Both the position numbers and the translations under genes were made by a program. The notes beneath the pieces are model-generated. The model did no database searches. It saw nothing but the letters and a program-made list of their open reading frames with translations, and was not told the DNA's origin. A stretch of DNA of 21,923 bases. It comes from JAFAXD01 sp035472475 (GTDB lineage Bacteria > Pseudomonadota > Alphaproteobacteria > Rhizobiales > Xanthobacteraceae). This document shows positions 15,197 to 21,923 of the stretch, in pieces; position 1 is the first letter of the stretch, and every line of letters starts with the position of its first letter. Location of the stretch: contig DATIPA010000141.1 of assembly GCA_035472475.1 (NCBI GenBank), positions 1-21,923 on the forward strand, written 5' to 3'.

Positions 15197-16111
15197 TTGC
15201 GCAAGCTTGTGATCGGGGCAGTAGCTGCTGTCGTCTTCGGCTTGGTGGCGTTCTCGATCATCACCGCGCCGGCGACGGTGCCTGCGAGTGCGCTGCCGCC
15301 GCGCGCGCCTGATCTCGCAAGCGGTAAGGTGATGTTCTATGCTGGCGGCTGCGCATCCTGTCATGCCAGCGTCGGGCAGCGCGATCCCACCCGCTTGGGA
15401 GGAGGGCTCGCACTCCAGTCACCATTCGGCACGTTCTACGCGCCCAACATTTCGCCCGATCGCGACGACGGCATCGGCCGCTGGAGCGAAGCTGATTTTG
15501 TAACTGCGCTGTGGAAGGGCACATCGCCCGACGGCCAGCACCTCTACCCGGCGTTTCCTTACACGTCCTACCAGCGGATCGCGCTCGATGACGCCCGCGA
15601 CCTGTTCGCCTATTTGCGCACCCTGCCCGCCGTCGCCGGCAAGGCGCCGCCCCACCAGGTGCCGTTTCCAATCAGCTGGCGGCCGTTGCTCGGTGGATGG
15701 AAGTTTTTGTTTCTCAACGGCCAGCCGTTTCGACCCGATCCCTCGAAATCGGCGCAGTGGAACCGCGGCGCTTATCTCGTCAACGGACCCGGGCACTGCG
15801 CCGAGTGTCACAGCCCGCGCAACGTCCTGGGCGGGATCGAGACCGAGAAGCGGTTCGCCGGCGGGCCGGACCTCGAGGGCAAGGGCTGGGTCCCCAACAT
15901 CACGCAGAAAGGGCTCGCAAACTATTCCGAGAAGGACATTGCTTATCTGCTCGACACCGGCCAAACCCTGGATGGGGACTCGGTCGGCGGGCCCATGGCG
16001 GAGGTGATCCGCAACACATCGCAACTTCCGGCCGCGGATCGCGAAGCGATGGCGGTCTATCTGAAATCGCTGCCCCCGGTGGAGGGTCCGCCGCGGCCGC
16101 AAAAGAAGTAG
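15197..16111 (+). CDS. Di-heme cytochrome c, alcohol-dehydrogenase cytochrome-subunit type
   Basis: A protein of 304 residues starting from TTG at 15197, with AGGGAGGA (15181-15188) at proper spacing. A signal or anchor helix (about 3-23) is followed by two c-type heme motifs: CASCH (Cys52, Cys55, His56) and CAECH (Cys201, Cys204, His205). The text between them (FYAPNISPDRDDGIGRWSEADF, LYPAFPYTSYQRIALDDARDLFAYLRTLP) is characteristic of cytochrome subunits that take electrons from membrane-bound dehydrogenases, including alcohol, gluconate and nicotinate (molybdenum) types. Those often carry three hemes; this one has two. It would sit in the periplasm, perhaps membrane-anchored by an uncleaved helix. 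The nearest possible redox enzyme is the CoxL-like protein encoded at 11062-13362, four genes upstream; no other dehydrogenase is in view. Confidence 0.92.
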   Translation: MRKLVIGAVAAVVFGLVAFSIITAPATVPASALPPRAPDLASGKVMFYAGGCASCHASVGQRDPTRLGGGLALQSPFGTFYAPNISPDRDDGIGRWSEADFVTALWKGTSPDGQHLYPAFPYTSYQRIALDDARDLFAYLRTLPAVAGKAPPHQVPFPISWRPLLGGWKFLFLNGQPFRPDPSKSAQWNRGAYLVNGPGHCAECHSPRNVLGGIETEKRFAGGPDLEGKGWVPNITQKGLANYSEKDIAYLLDTGQTLDGDSVGGPMAEVIRNTSQLPAADREAMAVYLKSLPPVEGPPRPQKK

Positions 16112-16121
16112 GCTGTTGCGG

Positions 16122-16136
16122 CCGGTTTGAAACCGG
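16122..16136. promoter_or_regulatory. 15-bp perfect palindrome upstream of the ABC importer operon
   Basis: CCGGTTTGAAACCGG is a perfect 7+1+7 palindrome 10 bases after the cytochrome stop and 102 bases before the LivG start. A further half-site, CCGGTT, follows at 16138-16143. As DNA it looks like a dimer-binding operator; as RNA it gives only a 6-bp stem with a TGA loop and no T-run. Role as an operator for the importer is inference. Confidence 0.35.
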
Positions 16137-16238
16137 ACCGGTTGGCGACCCCGGCACAAGTCTTACGCATCCGCCCCATTTTCCGCCGCCACGCCCGCTG
16201 CTACCGTGCTAACCGTGAGGCGGGAGGGCCGCACATCC

Positions 16239-16994
16239 ATGAGTGCCGAGGTTATCCTCGCAACCGAGAACCTGACCAAAGAGTTCGCCGGCTTTGTTGC
16301 GGTGAACGGAGTCGATCTCAAGGTCGCGCGCGGGACGATTCACGCGTTGATCGGTCCGAACGGCGCAGGCAAGACCACCTGCTTCAATCTGCTGACGAAG
16401 TTCCTGCATCCGACGCGCGGTCGCATCGTCTATAACGGGCGCGACATCACAACGATGGCGCCAGCCGACGTCGCCCGGCTCGGGCTCGTGCGTTCGTTCC
16501 AGATCTCGGCGGTGTTTCCCAACCTGACCGTGCTCGAAAACGTACGCATTGCGCTGCAGCGCCAACGCGGCTCATCCTATGATTTCTGGCGTTCCAAGCG
16601 GGTCCTCGATCGCTTCAACGACGCCGCGCTGGCCCTGATCGGCGATGTCGGCCTGACCGCTTTTGCGCACGTGCGCGCCGTGGAGCTTCCGTACGGCCGG
16701 AAACGCGCATTGGAAATCGCCACCACCTTGGCGCTCGATCCCGAGATGTTGTTGCTGGACGAGCCCATGGCCGGCATGGGCCACGAGGATATCGACCGTA
16801 TCAGCGCGCTCATTAAATCGGTCGCGACCAAGCGCACCGTGCTGATGGTCGAGCACAATCTGAGCGTGGTTGCGAGCCTGTCCCACCGCATCACCGTGCT
16901 GACGCGCGGACGCGTGCTCGCGGAGGGTGACTACGCGACCGTGTCGGCGGATCCGGGAGTGCGGGAAGCCTACTTGGGGGTAGGGCATGCTTGA
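16239..16994 (+). CDS. livG: Branched-chain amino acid-type ABC transporter ATPase (LivG family)
   Basis: A protein of 251 residues. ATG 16239 has GGGAGGG (16222-16228); a GTG at 16206 without a ribosome site is rejected. Walker A is GPNGAGKTT at about 43-51, Walker B is LLLDEP, and the LivG-specific segments NLLTKFLHPTRGRIVYNGRDIT and FQISAVFPNLTVLENVRIAL are present. The signature loop reads LPYGRKRALEIA in place of the usual LPYGxQRRLEIA, so it is slightly degenerate, as is common in LivG. A helix-end His after EPMAGM...LMVEHNLSVV completes the switch region. It energises import with LivF on the cytoplasmic face of the permeases. First gene of the five-gene importer operon; its end overlaps livF by 8 bases. 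The symbol denotes family; the solute may not be leucine or its relatives. Confidence 0.9.
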   Translation: MSAEVILATENLTKEFAGFVAVNGVDLKVARGTIHALIGPNGAGKTTCFNLLTKFLHPTRGRIVYNGRDITTMAPADVARLGLVRSFQISAVFPNLTVLENVRIALQRQRGSSYDFWRSKRVLDRFNDAALALIGDVGLTAFAHVRAVELPYGRKRALEIATTLALDPEMLLLDEPMAGMGHEDIDRISALIKSVATKRTVLMVEHNLSVVASLSHRITVLTRGRVLAEGDYATVSADPGVREAYLGVGHA

Positions 16995-17703
16995 TGGGAC
17001 GCCCATGCCGTTGCTGGCGGTCAAGGACCTCCAGGCCTGGTATGGGGAATCCCATGTACTGCATGGGGTCACGTTCGACGTCTTTGGCGGCGAAGTGGTG
17101 ACGCTGCTCGGGCGCAACGGCGCCGGCAAGACGACCACGCTGAAATCGATCATGGGGATCATCGGCGCGCGCACCGGCTCCGTGATCTACGAGGCCAACC
17201 AGCTGATCGGGCTCACCAGCGATCGTATCGCACGGCTCGGTATTGCGTTTTGCCCGGAAGAGCGCGGCATCTTCGCGAGCCTGAGCGTCAGGGAGAACCT
17301 GCTGTTGCCGCCCAAGGTGCTTCCCGACGGGCTTGAGGTCGAGCGCGTCTTCGAGCTGTTTCCCAACTTGAAGGAGCGCTTGACGAGTCAGGGGACCAAG
17401 CTATCGGGCGGCGAGCAGCAGATGCTCGCCATCGGCCGCATCCTGCGCACTGGTGCGCGCCTGTTGCTGCTCGATGAGCCGACCGAGGGGCTCGCGCCGG
17501 TTATCATCCAGCAGATCGGCAAGACGATCAGCCTGCTTAAGCAGCAAGGTTTCACGATCTTGCTGGTTGAGCAGAACTTTCAATTCGCCTCGACTATTGC
17601 GGATCGTTACTACGTGATGGAACATGGGAGCATCATCGATGCCTTCGCAAATACCGAGCTGGAGGCCAATCTCGACAAGCTCCACGACTATCTTGGCGTT
17701 TAA
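16987..17703 (+). CDS. livF: Branched-chain amino acid-type ABC transporter ATPase (LivF family)
   Basis: A protein of 238 residues. Walker A GRNGAGKTT at about 39-47, signature LSGGEQQMLAIGRIL at about 139-153, Walker B LLLLDEPTEGLAP and the switch His region LLVEQNFQFA are all intact and typical of LivF, as is the opening LQAWYGESHVLHGV. ATG 16987 overlaps the end of livG by 8 bases with GGGGGTAGGG just upstream. A second ATG at 17005 (MPLLAVKDLQ) would also suit the family length, so the first six residues are uncertain. It pairs with LivG as the heterodimeric motor of the importer. Confidence 0.94.
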   Translation: MLDGTPMPLLAVKDLQAWYGESHVLHGVTFDVFGGEVVTLLGRNGAGKTTTLKSIMGIIGARTGSVIYEANQLIGLTSDRIARLGIAFCPEERGIFASLSVRENLLLPPKVLPDGLEVERVFELFPNLKERLTSQGTKLSGGEQQMLAIGRILRTGARLLLLDEPTEGLAPVIIQQIGKTISLLKQQGFTILLVEQNFQFASTIADRYYVMEHGSIIDAFANTELEANLDKLHDYLGV

Positions 17704-17733
17704 AGTCGGGGCGCAGCAACAGGGAGAATGCCA

Positions 17734-18945
17734 ATGCGAAAACTCATCGGTTACGCAGCCTTCGCGCTCGCGCTCGGATGCGCTGCCGCGCAGGCGCAGA
17801 ATTCCGACGGCACCATCAAGATCGGCGTGCTCAACGACATGTCGGGGCTTTATTCCGATCTGTCGGGGCAGGGGTCGGTTGCCGCCGCCCGCATGGCGGT
17901 CGAGGATTTCGGCGCTGCCGCCAAAGGCATGAAGGTTGAAATTGTGAGCGCCGACCACCAGAACAAACCGGATGTCGGCTCCAACATCGCGCGCACCTGG
18001 TTCGACGTCGACAAGGTCGACGTCATTGTCGACGTGCCGACGTCATCGGTGGCGCTCGCGGTCAACGAGATCGCCCGCGAAAAGAACAAGGTGTTCCTGG
18101 TGTCGGGCGCCGCGGCCTCCGACCTCACCGGGCCGAAGTGTTCGCCCAACACCGTGCACTGGACCTATGACACCTGGGCGCTCGCCAACGGCACCGGCAA
18201 GGCCATGGTCAAGACCGGCGGCGATACCTGGTTCTTCATCACGGCCGACTATGCGTTCGGCAAAGCACTCGAACGCGACACCGCCGAGGTTGTGGTTGCG
18301 AACGGCGGCAAGGTGCTGGGCAGCGTGCGCCATCCTTTCCCGGGAACCGACTTTTCGTCCTTCCTCCTGCAGGCGCAGGCTTCCAAGGCCAAGGTCATCG
18401 GCCTCGCCAACGCGGGCGGTGATACCATCAACTCGGTCAAGCAGGCGGCCGAATTCGGCATCACCCAGGGCGGTCAGAACCTCGCCGGTCTGCTGGTCTT
18501 CATCACCGATGTACACGCGCTCGGCCTGCAGACCGCGCAAGGGCTGGCTCTGACCGAATCGTTCTATTGGGACCAGAACGACGCAACGCGGGCGTTCGCC
18601 AAGCGCTTTGCCCCACAGTTCAAGAACAACATGCCGACCATGGTGCAGGCCGGCGTCTATGCGGCGGTGCTGCACTATCTGAAAGCGGTCGAGGCGCTGA
18701 AGAGCGACGCCGACGGCAAGGCGGTGGTCGCCAAGATGAAGGAGCTGCCGACGGATGATCCGCTGTTCGGCAAGGGGACGATCCGGGTCGACGGCCGGCA
18801 CTTGCACGACATGTATTTGTTCGAAGTCAAGAAGCCGAGCGAATCGAAGGGACCGTGGGACTACTACAAATTGCGCGCTACGATCCCCGCCGCCGAAGCG
18901 TTCCGCCCGCTCAAGGACGGCGGTTGCCCGCTGGTGAGCGGGTAG
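17734..18945 (+). CDS. ABC transporter periplasmic substrate-binding protein (LivK-like, type I fold)
   Basis: A protein of 403 residues. Of two close ATGs (17728 and 17734) I choose 17734, because GGGAG (17722-17726) is then 7 bases away. The signal is MRKLIGYAAFALALGCAAAQAQ and the mature part begins NSDGTIKIGVLNDMSGLYSDLSGQG, the standard opening of the family, with two lobes and a hinge. Features such as DVPTSSVALAVNEIA, HWTYDTWALANGTG, FITADYAFGKALE and the late DPLFGKGTIRVDGRHLHDMYLFEVKKP are shared with a subgroup of alphaproteobacterial binding proteins that are often found with aromatic or other non-amino-acid solutes; the ligand here is unknown. It captures solute in the periplasm and delivers it to LivH/LivM. 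It sits between the ATPase and permease genes. Confidence 0.93.
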   Translation: MRKLIGYAAFALALGCAAAQAQNSDGTIKIGVLNDMSGLYSDLSGQGSVAAARMAVEDFGAAAKGMKVEIVSADHQNKPDVGSNIARTWFDVDKVDVIVDVPTSSVALAVNEIAREKNKVFLVSGAAASDLTGPKCSPNTVHWTYDTWALANGTGKAMVKTGGDTWFFITADYAFGKALERDTAEVVVANGGKVLGSVRHPFPGTDFSSFLLQAQASKAKVIGLANAGGDTINSVKQAAEFGITQGGQNLAGLLVFITDVHALGLQTAQGLALTESFYWDQNDATRAFAKRFAPQFKNNMPTMVQAGVYAAVLHYLKAVEALKSDADGKAVVAKMKELPTDDPLFGKGTIRVDGRHLHDMYLFEVKKPSESKGPWDYYKLRATIPAAEAFRPLKDGGCPLVSG

Positions 18946-18988
18946 TCGGCGGGGCTAACACCGCGTCGATCGCGCGGGCCGCAACGCG

Positions 18989-19018
18989 CGCTCTCTCCCC
19001 GAACCCGGGGAGAGAGCG
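18989..19018 (+). other. 13-bp perfect hairpin between binding-protein and permease genes
   Basis: CGCTCTCTCCCCG (18989-19001), loop AACC and CGGGGAGAGAGCG (19006-19018) form a perfect 13-bp stem in the 101-base gap before livH. No T-run follows, so read-through to the permeases is possible. It resembles the CTCTCCCC/GGGGAGAG palindromes found dispersed in intergenic regions of Bradyrhizobium-like genomes. A likely effect is protecting the binding-protein mRNA and lowering permease levels, as REP elements do between malE and malF; this is inference. Confidence 0.7.
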
Positions 19019-19046
19019 TCGCTCCGGTTAGACGGGCGAACACGTC

Positions 19047-19934
19047 ATGTTCCAGATTTTCGGCATTCCGTCGCAAGCCTTGTTCGGTCAGCTTCTGCTC
19101 GGCCTGATCAACGGCTCGTTCTATGCCTTGCTGAGCCTCGGGCTCGCTGTCATCTTTGGTATGCTGAACGTCATCAACTTCGCCCACGGCGCCCAGTACA
19201 TGCTGGGCGCGTTCACCGCGTTTTTCCTGCTGCAATACCTCGGGCTCGGCTACTGGTGGGCGATCGTCATTGCGCCGATCGTTGTCGGCATCATTGGCAT
19301 GATCATCGAGCGCCTGTTCCTCAAGCGCCTGCAGAACCTCGATCATCTTTACGGGTTACTGCTGACGTTCGGCCTCGCGCTCATCATTGAGGGCGTCTTT
19401 CGAAATTTCTTCGGTTCCTCCGGCTTGCCCTACGCCGTACCACCGTCGCTGCAAGGCGGCACCAACCTCGGCTTCATGTTTCTGCCGAACTACCGCGCCT
19501 GGGTGGTGATATTCTCGCTTGCGGTTTGCCTCGTCACCTGGTTCCTGATCGAGCGCACCAAGCTCGGCGCTTATTTGCGAGCCGCGACCGAGAATCCCAC
19601 CTTGGTCCGCGCGTTCGGCATCAACGTGCCGCGGCTGATCACCGTCACCTATGGGGTCGGCGTTGGCCTTGCCGCGCTCGCCGGCGTCATGGCCGCGCCG
19701 ATTTACAACGTCAGCCCGCAGATGGGAGCCAATCTGATCATCGTGGTGTTCGCTGTCGTGGTGATCGGCGGCATGGGCTCGATCATGGGCGCGATTGTGA
19801 CTGGCTTCGGGCTCGGTCTCATCGAGGGGCTCACCAAGGTGTTCTTTCCGCAGGCCGCCAACACCGCGATCTTCGTGATCATGGCGATTGTTCTGCTGGT
19901 GCGGCCCGCGGGACTGTTTGGACGGCGGATCTGA
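19047..19934 (+). CDS. livH: Branched-chain amino acid-type ABC permease (LivH family)
   Basis: A protein of 295 residues with about eight hydrophobic helices. The LivH opening is clear: LLLGLINGSFYALLSLGLAVIFGMLNVINFAHGAQYMLGAF. The cytoplasmic coupling loop that contacts the ATPases is seen in LGAYLRAATENPTLVRAFGINVPRL near residue 172-196. The C-terminal VVVIGGMGSIMGAIVTGFGLGLIEGL is also typical. It forms half of the membrane channel with LivM. The ribosome site before ATG 19047 is weak, and the gene follows the 13-bp hairpin. The stop lies one base before the livM start (TGACATG), so translation is coupled. Confidence 0.95.
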   Translation: MFQIFGIPSQALFGQLLLGLINGSFYALLSLGLAVIFGMLNVINFAHGAQYMLGAFTAFFLLQYLGLGYWWAIVIAPIVVGIIGMIIERLFLKRLQNLDHLYGLLLTFGLALIIEGVFRNFFGSSGLPYAVPPSLQGGTNLGFMFLPNYRAWVVIFSLAVCLVTWFLIERTKLGAYLRAATENPTLVRAFGINVPRLITVTYGVGVGLAALAGVMAAPIYNVSPQMGANLIIVVFAVVVIGGMGSIMGAIVTGFGLGLIEGLTKVFFPQAANTAIFVIMAIVLLVRPAGLFGRRI

Positions 19935-19935
19935 C

Positions 19936-20898
19936 ATGGCGGTGAGCGTCGCTAAACCGCAGGCCTTGTTCGCGCCCGGGCGCAGCGAGGTCATTGCGTT
20001 TTTGGTGACGACCGCGGTCTTCGTGGTCGCGCCGATGTTCGCCTATCCGGTGTTTCTGATGAAGGTGCTGTGCTTTGCGCTATTCGCATGCGCCTTCAAC
20101 CTGCTGATCGGCTACGTCGGGCTGTTGTCGTTCGGGCATGCATTGTTCTTCGGCTGGGCAAGCTACATCAGCGCGCATGCAGCCAAGGTCTGGGGCCTAT
20201 CACCGGAACTTGCAATTCTCGCCGGCACCGCGACAGCCGCGGTGCTCGGCATCGTGGTCGGAGCGCTGGCGATCCGCCGCCAGGGCATTTACTTCGCGAT
20301 GATCACACTGGCGCTGGCGCAAATGATGTACTTTTTTGCCGTGCAGGCGCCGTTCACCCATGGCGAGGACGGCATCCAGGCAGTCCCGCGCGGGCGCCTG
20401 TTCGGCGTCATCGATCTGTCTAATCAGACCAACATGTACGTCACCGTGCTGGTGATCTTCCTCGTATGCTTCCTGCTAATCTATCGCATCATCAATTCAC
20501 CGTTCGGCGAGGTGCTCAAAGCGATTCGCGAGAATGAGCCGCGTGCAATTTCGCTCGGCTATCAGGTTGATCGCTACAAACTCATGGCGTTCGTGCTCTC
20601 CGCGACTTTTGCGGGTGTCGCTGGTGCCACCAAGGCGCTGGTGTTTCAACTCGCCTCGCTCACCGACGTGGACTGGCCGATGTCGGGCGAGGTGGTGCTG
20701 ATGACGCTGGTCGGCGGGCTTGGAACCGTGTTTGGGCCGGCGGCGGGCGCATTCTTCATGGTGACCCTGGAGAATTATCTCACCACCATGGGCCAGTGGG
20801 TGTTCGTGGTCCAGGGCGTGATTTTCGTCGTCTGCGTGATGGTGTTTCGTCGCGGCATCGTCGGCGAAATCGCGCATTTGACCCGGGTCAAGCTCTAA
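19936..20898 (+). CDS. livM: Branched-chain amino acid-type ABC permease (LivM family)
   Basis: A protein of 320 residues from ATG 19936, one base after the livH stop. The frame is open 16 codons further upstream, but that would overlap livH and add a cysteine-rich non-family segment, so it is rejected. The LivM signature NLLIGYVGLLSFGHALFFGWASYISAH, AIRRQGIYFAMITLALAQMMYFF and the coupling loop FGEVLKAIRENEPRAISLGYQVDRYKLMAF are clear, followed by SLTDVDWPMSGEVVLMTLVGGLGTVFGPAAGAF. It completes the two-permease channel. No intrinsic terminator is evident after its stop; a short CCGGC/GCCGG stem at 20994-21007 lacks a T-run. Confidence 0.95.
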   Translation: MAVSVAKPQALFAPGRSEVIAFLVTTAVFVVAPMFAYPVFLMKVLCFALFACAFNLLIGYVGLLSFGHALFFGWASYISAHAAKVWGLSPELAILAGTATAAVLGIVVGALAIRRQGIYFAMITLALAQMMYFFAVQAPFTHGEDGIQAVPRGRLFGVIDLSNQTNMYVTVLVIFLVCFLLIYRIINSPFGEVLKAIRENEPRAISLGYQVDRYKLMAFVLSATFAGVAGATKALVFQLASLTDVDWPMSGEVVLMTLVGGLGTVFGPAAGAFFMVTLENYLTTMGQWVFVVQGVIFVVCVMVFRRGIVGEIAHLTRVKL

Positions 20899-21057
20899 CC
20901 GGCACTGGTCCAAGCGCTGACAGGGTGCCGTAGCGAGGCTCCCCCGCCAGGTTGATCGAGTCGATGCGGGAGCGCATGCCTCACATGCCTGTTCCGGCGC
21001 TCGCCGGCGTGCGAAGAAGCGTCCGTTCGTAATCCGGAAGTTCTCCCCGCGCCCTCG

Positions 21058-21923
21058 ATGAACGTTCCCTTCGCCATCGCGATCAAGCTTGTGTCGGTGC
21101 TGCTGCTCGCAGTGATGAGCGCGCTCATCCGCGCCGCCGGCAGCAAGTTCCCGCTCGGCGAGATCGTGTTCTTTCGGAGCGCATTCGCGGTCCTGCCGGT
21201 GTTCGCAATCTACGCTGCGCGAGGGAAGCTGCTTGCGGCGGTGCGCACCGAACGTCCGTTCGGCCATCTCGGCCGCGGGCTCCTGGGCATCGCGTCCATG
21301 TTCCTCAACTTTGCCGCGCTGGCGCGGCTGCCGCTGATGGATGCGACCGCGATCTCCTTTGCGGCTCCGCTCATCACGGTCGTGCTCGCGGCGATCGTGC
21401 TCAACGAGCATGTGCGCGCCTACCGCTGGTGGGCGGTGAGTCTTGGCTTTGTCGGGATTATCGTGATGCTGTGGCCTTATCTCGATATCTGGAGCCTGTT
21501 CTATGTCGGTTCGCCGGCGCGCACGATCGGAGCGCTGTGCGCCACGGTGGCATGCTTCACCAATGCCGGTACGGTCATTCAAACCCGCCGGTTGACCGAC
21601 AGTGAAAGCACGCCGGCAATCGTGTTCTATTTCTCGCTGATCTGCGCAATTGCCGGCCTGGCAACCCTGCCGTTCGGCTGGATTATGCCCACGCGCCTGG
21701 AGTTTCTCGGACTGGCCATGATTGGCGTGTTGGGCGGGCTCTCCCACCTCCTGCTCACCGAGAGCTATCGCTATGCACCCGCCTCGGTGGTGGCTCCGTT
21801 CGACTATACGGCGATGATTTGGGCCTTCCTGCTTGGCTACCTGGTGTTCGGCGAACTGCCGAGCGGGTTCGTGTTCGTGGGCGCCGCCGTTGTGGTGGCG
21901 TGCGGACTATTCGTGATCTGGCG
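21058..21923 (+). CDS. EamA / drug-metabolite transporter family protein (runs off right edge)
   Basis: From ATG 21058 there are 288 codons without a stop up to the window edge, so the end is missing by perhaps 10-30 residues. The protein is two EamA repeats of about five helices each. Family features include IKLVSVLLLAVMSALIRAAG, GEIVFFRSAF, LLGIASMFLNFAALARLPLMDATAISFAAPLITVVLAAIVLNEHVR at the end of the first repeat, and SHLLLTESYRYAPASVVAPFDYTAMIWAFLLGYLVFGELPS in the second. DMT-family proteins export metabolites, amino acids or drugs across the inner membrane; RhaT/RarD-like names are also used. The ribosome site is poor (GGAAG, 17 bases away). It follows livM by 159 bases without evidence of co-transcription. 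Substrate unknown. Confidence 0.9.
   Translation, partial: MNVPFAIAIKLVSVLLLAVMSALIRAAGSKFPLGEIVFFRSAFAVLPVFAIYAARGKLLAAVRTERPFGHLGRGLLGIASMFLNFAALARLPLMDATAISFAAPLITVVLAAIVLNEHVRAYRWWAVSLGFVGIIVMLWPYLDIWSLFYVGSPARTIGALCATVACFTNAGTVIQTRRLTDSESTPAIVFYFSLICAIAGLATLPFGWIMPTRLEFLGLAMIGVLGGLSHLLLTESYRYAPASVVAPFDYTAMIWAFLLGYLVFGELPSGFVFVGAAVVVACGLFVIW

Noticed and set aside
20994..21007. CCGGC/GCCGG stem after livM as a terminator
   Set aside because: Only 5-6 base pairs, 95 bases past the stop and without a T-run.
20497..21747. Minus-strand open frame of 416 codons
   Set aside because: Covers the antisense of livM and the EamA transporter, both with strong family motifs; the shadow protein is rich in His, Arg and Glu with no domain.

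Overview
The window is GC-rich, with dense, closely packed genes and weak consensus-type promoters. The gene set suggests an alphaproteobacterium of the Hyphomicrobiales (Bradyrhizobium / Rhodopseudomonas / Pseudolabrys-like). The clues are a branched-chain-type ABC importer, periplasmic c-type cytochromes of the c'/c556 class, a form-II CoxL-like molybdenum hydroxylase, and a WbpE/GnnB-type sugar aminotransferase pair. This placement is inference from gene content; no rRNA or tRNA gene is present to confirm it.

Left part (1-5730), cell envelope. The N-terminal part of a membrane acyltransferase-3 protein runs off the left edge on the minus strand. It diverges from a tightly coupled pair, a Gfo/Idh/MocA dehydrogenase and a DegT-family aminotransferase, which together would install a 3-amino group on a UDP-sugar (lipid A diamino sugar or O-antigen/exopolysaccharide). 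A short intergenic region holding a tandem and inverted 19-base repeat, likely the scar of an IS21-like element, leads into murJ (lipid II flippase). murJ converges with no spacing on an HtrA-like serine protease gene (minus) that lacks a visible signal peptide.

Middle (5965-10968), efflux. A lipoprotein-type membrane fusion protein and an HAE1-type RND pump form an operon. They are followed 15 bases later by a five-helix membrane protein of unknown function with a PuuD/CopD-like His-x6-Trp-x-Gly motif. No outer-membrane channel gene is present.

Right-middle (11062-16111), redox. A lone CoxL-like molybdenum hydroxylase large subunit is followed by two tandem cytochrome c'/c556 paralogues, each followed by its own clear intrinsic terminator. 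A divergent CHRD-domain secreted protein and a di-heme cytochrome c of the alcohol-dehydrogenase cytochrome-subunit type come next. The FeS and FAD subunits normally partnered with CoxL are absent, so periplasmic or membrane cytochromes as electron acceptors are an attractive but untested idea.

Right (16239-20898), transport. A complete ABC importer of the branched-chain amino acid type is ordered LivG-LivF-binding protein-LivH-LivM. A perfect 13-bp hairpin lies between the binding protein and the permeases, and a 15-bp palindrome lies upstream of the operon. An EamA/DMT-family transporter runs off the right edge.

No gene-free stretch exceeds 300 bases. The longest gaps are 513-776, 2918-3180 and 5731-5964. 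I found no CRISPR array, tRNA, rRNA, riboswitch or intact mobile element, and no strongly supported undescribed multi-gene system. The most unusual content is the redox cluster at 10393-16111 and the repeat scar before murJ.
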